This document shows, in pieces, positions 8,563-17,500 of a stretch of DNA of 64,000 bases. Positions within the stretch are counted from its first letter, which is position 1. Each line of letters begins with the position of its first letter. Source of the DNA: Viridilinea sp964592425. Lineage in GTDB: Bacteria; Chloroflexota; Chloroflexia; Chloroflexales; Chloroflexaceae. Below the pieces are notes generated by a model. That model did not search any database and was not told the DNA's origin. It worked only from the letters and a program-made list of their open reading frames with translations. The position numbers and the translations under genes are program-made. Location: positions 1 through 64,000 of the forward strand of contig CAZQCG010000021.1 in the NCBI GenBank assembly GCA_964592425.1, given 5' to 3'.

Positions 8563-11500
8563 GCGCACGTGGCTGCGCGGGCCGTTGCCATGGCTTATTC
8601 TAGGAGCACTGGTTGCCGTGCTGCTAGGGGTGACCCTGGTGGCCTATATTACGTTGCAGCAGGTCTTTCCTGATGTCCGGCGCTACAGTGGTGAATTGGG
8701 GAGTCCGATCCGTCCGAACTATGGCTTCTGGCCATTTGGCTCGATGTTGCCGCCACTGAATCCTGAAGCGATTGAGGCGGCTGAAGAGAGTGTGCCGCCT
8801 GATAACACGGTGCTCGATCCAGGTCTGGTGACGCCGCGCCCGGTGGTGGTGGTGCTGGCACCAAGCAGTACCAGTACGCTGGAGCCGCCGACAGCTACAC
8901 CTACCTTGACAGCCAGCCCCACGCCGGATCTTGCCCGTGCGCCGCCAAACCAGCCAGGGGGGCCGACCGTGCCGGTGGTTGTGGTTGCAGCGCCGACACG
9001 TACGCCGACGGTGCTGCTGCGCCGGACACCCACTTCACCGCCACCATTGGTGGCGAGCACACGCCCAACGACGGCAGGGAGCCTAACGGCAACAACAACG
9101 CCGGTCACACGCCCCGATGGAACGTCTACCCCGGTGGTAGCGCGCCCGACAGCGACCGTGACTGCGGCGACTGCAGTGCCTCCTCCGCCAACGCGCACGG
9201 CAGCTGTCGCTACCGGTACATCCCTTGCCACTTCAGTGCCGGAACCTTCGCGCACGCCGCTTCCGCCGACTCGCACGACAACGCCTAGTCCGTTACCGAC
9301 GGCGACCCGCACGGTTGAACCGACGGCACCGACGGTTGGTTTTGCCAATACGAGCCTGAGCGCCACTGAGGCCAGCGGTAGTGTGATCTTTGAGGTGCGT
9401 CTGAGCACCACGTACTTCCGCTCGGTGACGGTGCGTTATACGGTGAGTGATGGGAGCGCACGGGCCGGCTTCGATTACCGGGCGATCACGGGGACGCTAA
9501 TCTTTAACCCCGGCGACCTGTCCAAGTCACTGCAGGTCGAACTGCTGCGTGATAACCTGTATGAGCCTGCCGAGAGCTTCAGCCTGCGCCTGAGTGAGCC
9601 AACCAATGCGCGTTTGAACAGTGCCCAGGTAGCGACGGTGACGCTTGTCAATAGTGATCCGCCACCAACGGTGCGTTTTGTCGGCAGTGAGCAGGAGGTG
9701 GAAGAGTCGTCTGGGGCAACCTCGCTGCAGGTTGAACTGAACCAGATCAGTGCAATCTCGGTCACCTTGCCGTATAGCATCAATGGGAGTGCCAGCCAGG
9801 CCGATCATAGTTTGCGTAACGGGACGCTGGTGATCACGGCCGGGGTGCGCAGCATCGACCTCGAGCTTGCGCTTGTTGATGATCAGTTTGATGAAGATGA
9901 TGAGACGGTGCAGATCCGCCTTGGTACGCCCACCAATGCCACGTTGGGTGATCCTGATCTTTATGTACTGACGATAATTGATGATGATACGGCGAACCTG
10001 AATTTTAGCCGACGTGACGTTACGCTCACTGAGGGTGAGCGCGGCAGCTATACCGTGGCCCTCAACAGTCGGCCAACCCAGCCGGTGACGCTCACGTTGA
10101 GCCATGATGAGCAGATCAGCGTTGCGCCGAGCAGCCTTTTCTTTGATGCGACGAACTGGAATCAGCCGCAGACAGTCGCTTTCACGGCGATCAATGATGA
10201 TGTGGATGAGCCTGATCATGTCAGCAGCATCAGTCATCGTGTGAGCAGCGCTGATGCACGCTATGCAGCCTTGCCGGTGCTGCCGTTTACGGTCAGGGTG
10301 CTTGATAATGATCAGGTTGGCCTGGTGGTTAGCCCGGATCGCCTGGTGCTCGGCGAGAATCCTGCACCGGAGGATCCGCGTCTCCAGCAGGATTTCTTCA
10401 ACCTGCGCCTGAATAGTCGGCCAACCGCGCTGGTTACGGTCACGCTGGCCGCCGATAGCCAGGTGGATAGCGAACCGCAGGTGTTGAGTTTCCCCCCTGA
10501 ACGCTGGAATGTGGCCCAGACCGTTACGGTCACGGCGATTGATGACCAGGTGGATGAGACTTCACCGCATAGCAGCACGATCAGTATTACGAGCGCCAGC
10601 GTTGATAGCGCATATGCACGGAGTTGGCCGGCTTTCCCGCTAACGATTGACGATAACGATGGGGCTGGCTTTGAGTTGCTGGCACCGGTGACCAGTTTCA
10701 GCGAGGGGGGGACGATCAGCTATACCCTGCGCCTGAATAGCCAGCCGGTGAGCCCGGTTCGAATTAGCCTCGGCCTTAGTCCCGGCAGTGGGCTGAGCCT
10801 CTTGCCCACAACCCAACTTACCTTCACGGCGGCGAACTGGAGCGTGCCCCAGGTGGTGCGGGTGACGGCAACCGAGAACTTTATCGCTGACGGTACGCGC
10901 ACGGTGACGATCAGCCATAGTGTGAGCAGCAGTGATCCGATTTACAGTACGCAGACGCCGGGAGCGCTGACTGTCACGGTGAATGATAATGACACCGCTG
11001 GGATTGAGCGGATCGTCACGCGTACCAGTTTCAGCGAGGGTAATGCGCTTACCTATACCATTCGACTAACTAGCCAGCCAATTGCTGGGGTGAATATCAG
11101 CCTGGCTGAAGCGCCTACAGGCGTATTGAGCCCGCCGCTGAACAGTCCGCTGCGTTTTACGGCGCTGAACTGGAATGTGCCGCAGGTGGTGACGGTGGCG
11201 GCAGCGGATAACTTTGTTGCCGAAGGGACGCGAGTGGTGGCCATCGCGCATAGCGTTGCCAGCAGCGACCCTAACTATGGTGCCCGTAGCCTGGCCCCGG
11301 TGACGATCAGTATTCTTGATAACGATAGTGTGGGCCTGGTGAGCAGCCCGGCCAGCCTGGCGCTAAGTGAGAATCCGGGTGCGCTCGGTGCGATCCGCCC
11401 CCAGGCGGCATCGTGGGATGTGCGCCTGAAGAGCCAGCCTACGGCAGCGGTGACGCTAACGCTGACGGCGGATAGCCAGGTACGGGTTGATCCGGCGGTA

Positions 11501-14500
11501 CTGGTCTTTGCGCCGGAGCGTTGGAATGAGACCCGTACGGTGACGGTGACGGCGCTTGATGATGCGCTGGACGAGAGCTCACCGCATAACAGCACGTTTG
11601 CGGTGGCCAGCAGCAGCAGTGATAGCGCCTATAGCCGAAGCTGGGCCGCGGTGCCAGTGACGGTGGAAGACGACGACACAGCAGGGATCGCCCAACTCGT
11701 CGGCAGCACCACCTTCACCGAGGGCAACACGATCAGCTACACGCTGCGCTTGACGAGCCAACCGCGTGCGCCGGTGCGCATCGCGCTGACGGCCGCGCCG
11801 ACGGGGGTGATCAGCCCGGCGCTGGTGACGCCGCTGGTCTTCAATGCGCTCAATTGGAATGTGCCGCAGATAGTGACGGTGGCCGTACCCGACGACTTCG
11901 TTGCCCAGGGCACGCGCACGGTGACGGTCAGCCACAGTGTCAGTAGCAGCGACGCGGGCTACGCCGGGCAGGCGGTTGCCGCCGTGACGGTGCGGGTTGC
12001 CGATAACGATAGTGTGGGCCTGGTGAGCAGCCCGGCCAGCCTGGCGCTGAGTGAGAATCCAGGAGCGCTCGGTGCGACCCGTCCCCAGGCGGCATCGTGG
12101 GAGGTGCGCCTGAAGAGCCAGCCTACGGCAGCGGTGACGCTAACGCTGACGGCGGATAGCCAGGTACGGGTTGATCCGGCGGTACTGGTCTTTGCGCCGG
12201 AGCGTTGGAATGAGACCCGTACGGTGACGGTGACGGCGCTTGATGATGCGCTGGACGAGAGCTCACCGCATAACAGCACGTTTGCGGTGGCCAGCAGCAG
12301 CAGTGATAGCGCCTATAGCCGAAGCTGGGCCGCGGTGCCAGTGACGGTGGAAGACGACGACACAGCAGGGATCGCCCAACTCGTCGGCAGCACCACCTTC
12401 ACCGAGGGCAACACGATCAGCTACACGCTGCGCTTGACGAGCCAACCGCGTGCGCCGGTGCGCATCGCGCTGACGGCCGCGCCGACGGGGGTGATCAGCC
12501 CGGCGCTGGTGACGCCGCTGGTCTTCAATGCGCTCAACTGGAATGTGCCGCAGACGGTGACGGTGGCGGTACCAGATGACTTCATCGCCCAGGGCACGCG
12601 CACGGTGACGGTCAGCCACAGTGTCAGCAGCACGGACGCGGGCTACGCCGGGCAGGCGGTCGATCCCGTCGCCGTGACGGTGAACGATGATGATGTAGCG
12701 GGGGTCGTGCGGGTGGTGGGGAGCACGAGCTTCACCGAGGGTGACTCCATCAGCTATACGCTGCGCCTGCGCAGCGAGCCGCGTGCCGAGGTGCAGATCG
12801 CGCTGAGCGACACGCCGACGGGGGTGATCAGCCCGGCGCTGGTGACGCCGCTGGTCTTCAATGCGCTCAACTGGAATGTGCCGCAGACGGTGACGGTGGC
12901 GGTACCAGATGACTTCATCGCCCAGGGCACGCGCAGCGTGACGGTCAGCCACGCGGTCAGTAGCACGGACGCGGGCTACGCCTTGCAGGCGGTTGATCCC
13001 GTCGCCGTGACGGTGAACGATAATGATCTGGCGGGGGTCGTGCGGGTCGTCGGGAGCACGAGCTTCACCGAGGGTAATGCGATCAGCTACACGCTGCGCT
13101 TGAGGAGCGAACCAACGGCTGAGGTGCGGATCGCGCTGACGGATGCGCCGACGGGGGTGATCAGCCCGGCGCTGCTGACGCCGCTGGTGTTTACGGCGGC
13201 CAACTGGAATGTGCCGCAGAGCGTGACGGTGGCGGTACCAGATGACTTTGTCGCCCAGGGCTCGCGCACGGTGACGGTCAGCCACGTGGTCAGTAGCAGC
13301 GACGGGGGCTACGCCGGGCAGGTGGTCGATCCCGTCACCGTGCGGGTCAACGATGATGATGTAGCGGGGGTCGTGCGGGTGGTGGGGAGCACGACCATCA
13401 CCGAGGGTAACGCGATCAGCTATACGCTGCGCCTGCGGAGCGAGCCGACGGCTGAGGTGCGTATCGCGCTGACGGATGCGCCGACGGGGGTGATCAGCCC
13501 GGCGCTGCTGACGCCGCTGGTGTTTACGGCGGCCAACTGGAATGTGCCGCAGAGCGTGACGGTGGCGGTACCAGATGACTTTGTCGCCCAGGGCTCGCGC
13601 ACGGTGACGGTCAGCCACGTGGTCAGTAGCAGCGACGGGGGCTACGCCGGGCAGGTGGTCGATCCCGTCACCGTGCGGGTCAACGATGATGATGTAGCGG
13701 GGGTCGTGCGGGTGGTGGGGAGCACGACCATCACCGAGGGTAACGCGATCAGCTATACGCTGCGCCTGCGGAGCGAGCCGACGGCTGAGGTGCGTATCGC
13801 GCTGACGGATGCGCCGACGGGGGTGATCAGCCCGGCGCTGGTGACGCCGCTAGTCTTCAATGCGCTCAATTGGAATGTACCGCAGACGGTGACGGTGGCG
13901 GTACCAGATGACTTCATCGCCCAGGGCACGCGCACGGTGACGGTCAGCCACAGTGTCAGCAGCACGGACGCGGGCTACGCCGGGCAGGCGGTCGATCCCG
14001 TCGCCGTGACGGTGAACGATGATGATGTAGCGGGGGTCGTGCGGGTGGTGGGGAGCACGACCATCACCGAGGGTAACGCGATCAGCTATACGCTGCGCCT
14101 GCGGAGCGAGCCGACGGCTGAGGTGCGTATCGCGCTGACGGATGCGCCGACGGGGGTGATCAGCCCGGCGCTGGTGACGCCGCTGGTGTTCAATGCGCTC
14201 AACTGGAATGTGCCGCAGACGGTGACGGTGGCGGTACCAGATGACTTCATTGCCCAGGGCACGCGCAGCGTGACGGTCAGCCACAGTGTCAGCAGCACGG
14301 ATGCGGGCTACGCCGGGTGGCCGGTCGCTCCCGTGACCGTGACGGTGAACGATGATGATCTGGCGGGGGTCGTGCGGGTGGTGGGGAGCACGACCATCAC
14401 CGAGGGTGACTCCATCAGCTATACGCTGCGCCTGCGCAGCGAGCCGACCGCGCCGGTGCGCATCAACCTGACCAACACGCCAACGGGGGTGATCAGCCCG

Positions 14501-17500
14501 GCGCTGGTGACGCCGCTAGTCTTCAATGCGCTCAATTGGAACGTGCCGCAGACGGTGACGGTGGCGGTACCAGATGACTTCATTGCCCAGGGCACGCGCA
14601 GCGTGACGGTCAGCCACAGTGTCAGCAGCACGGATGCGGGCTACGCCGGGTGGCCGGTCGCTCCCGTGACCGTGACGGTGAACGATGATGATCTGGCGGG
14701 GGTCGTGCGGGTGGTGGGGAGCACGAGCTTCACCGAGGGTGACTCCATCAGCTATACGCTGCGCCTGCGGAGCGAGCCGATCGCGCCGGTGCGCATCGCG
14801 CTGACGGATGCGCCGACGGGGGTGATCAGCCCGGCGCTGGTGACACCGCTGGTGTTCAATGCGCTCAATTGGAATGTACCGCAGACGGTGACGGTGGCGG
14901 TGCCGGATGACTTCGTCGCCCAGGGCACGCGCACGGTGACGGTCAGCCACCGTGTCAGCAGCACGGACGCGGGCTATGCCGGGTGGCCGGTCGCTCCCGT
15001 GACCGTGACGGTGAACGATGATGATCTGGCGGGGGTCGTGCGGGTGGTGGGGAGCACGAGCTTCACCGAGGGTGACTCCATCAGCTATACGCTGCGCCTG
15101 CGCAGCGAGCCGATCGCGCCGGTGCGCATCAGCCTGAGCGACACGCCAACGGGGGTGATCAGCCCGGCGCTGGTGACGCCGCTGGTGTTTACGGCGGCCA
15201 ACTGGAATGTGCCGCAGACGGTGACGGTGGCGGTACCAGATGACTTCATCGCCCAGGGCACGCGCAGCGTGACGGTCAGCCACAGTGTCAGCAGCACGGA
15301 TGCGGGCTACGCCGGGTGGCCGGTCGCTCCCGTGACCGTGACGGTGAACGATGATGATCTGGCGGGGGTCGTGCGGGTGGTGGGGAGCACGAGCTTCACC
15401 GAGGGTGACTCCATCAGCTATACGCTGCGCCTGCGCAGCGAGCCGATCGCGCCGGTGCGCATCAGCCTGAGCGACACGCCAACGGGGGTGATCAGCCCGG
15501 CGCTGGTGACGCCGCTGGTGTTCAATGCGCTCAATTGGAATGTACCGCAGACGGTGACGGTGGCGGTGCCGGATGACTTCGTCGCCCAGGGCACGCGCAC
15601 GGTGACGGTCAGCCACCGTGTCAGCAGCACGGACGCGGGCTATGCCGGGTGGCCGGTCGCTCCCGTGACCGTGACGGTGAACGATGATGATCTGGCGGGG
15701 GTCGTGCGGGTGGTGGGGAGCACGAGCTTCACCGAGGGTGACTCCATCAGCTATACGCTGCGCCTGCGCAGCGAGCCGATCGCGCCGGTGCGCATCAGCC
15801 TGAGCGACACGCCAACGGGGGTGATCAGCCCGGCGCTGGTGACGCCGCTGGTGTTTACGGCGGCCAACTGGAATGTGCCGCAGACGGTGACGGTGGCGGT
15901 GCCGGATGACTTCGTCGCCCAGGGCTCGCGCAGCGTGACGGTCAGCCACGCGGTCAGTAGCACGGACGCGGGCTACGCCGGGTGGCCGGTTGCGGACGTT
16001 GCCGTGACGGTGAACGATGATGATGTAGCGGGGGTCGTGCGGGTGGTGGGGAGCACGAGCTTCACCGAGGGTGACTCCATCAGCTATACGCTGCGCCTGC
16101 GGAGCGAGCCGATCGCGCCGGTGCGCATCGCGCTGACGGATGCGCCGACGGGGGTGATCAGCCCGGCGCTGGTGACGCCGCTGGTGTTTACGGCGGCCAA
16201 CTGGAATGTGCCGCAGACGGTGACGGTGGCGGTGCCGGATGACTTCGTCGCCCAGGGCTCGCGCAGCGTGACGGTCAGCCACGCGGTCAGTAGCACGGAC
16301 GCGGGCTACGCCGGGTGGCCGGTTGCGGACGTTGCCGTGACGGTGAACGATGATGATCTGGCGGGGGTCGTGCGCAATGTGACCAGCCTGGCCCTGAGCG
16401 AGAATTCTACTGCACCGGGTGCGACTCGTCCGCAGGCCGATCTGATCGAGCTGCGCCTGAGCAGCCAGCCCACCGCTCCGGTCACCCTGAGTTTTGGGCT
16501 GGACACCCAGGTCAGCAGCAGTCCCGGCGCGATCGTCTTTGATGAGACAACCTGGGCGCTCAGCCAGACTATCACCGTCAGTGCGGTCGATGACCAGGTT
16601 GACGAGACTTCGCCCCATAGCACTACGCTCAGCCTGAGCAGCACCAGTGCCGATCGTGCCTACAACCAGACCTGGGATGCGCTAACGGTGACAATAGAGG
16701 ACGACGATAGTGCCGGCATTGTCCAGACCGTCACCAGCACTATGCTGACCGAGGGCACAGCGATTAGCTATACGCTGCGCCTGAGGAGCGAGCCGCGTGC
16801 CGAGGTGCAGATCGCGCTGAGCGACACGCCGACGGGGGTGATCAGCCCGGCGCTGGTGACGCCGCTGGTCTTCAATGCGCTCAATTGGAATGTACCGCAG
16901 ACGGTGACGGTGGCGGTGCCGGATGACTTCGTCGCCCAGGGCTCGCGCAGCGTGACGGTCAGCCACGCGGTCAGTAGCACGGACGCGGGCTACGCCGGGT
17001 GGCCGGTTGCGGACGTTGCCGTGACGGTGAACGATGATGATGTAGCGGGGGTCGTGCGGGTGGTGGGGAGCACGACCATCACCGAGGGTAACGCGATCAG
17101 CTATACGCTGCGCCTGCGGAGCGAGCCGACGGCTGAGGTGCGTATCGCGCTGACGGATGCGCCGACGGGGGTGATCAGCCCGGCGCTGGTGACGCCGCTG
17201 GTGTTTACGGCGGCCAACTGGAATGTGCCGCAGACGGTGACGGTGGCGGTACCAGATGACTTCATCGCCCAGGGCACGCGCAGCGTGACGGTCAGCCACA
17301 GTGTCAGCAGCACGGATGCGGGCTACGCCGGGTGGCCGGTCGCTCCCGTGACCGTGACGGTGAACGATGATGATCTGGCGGGGGTCGTGCGGGTGGTGGG
17401 GAGCACGAGCTTCACCGAGGGTGACTCCATCAGCTATACGCTGCGCCTGCGCAGCGAGCCGCGTGCCGAGGTGCAGATCGCGCTGAGCGACACGCCGACG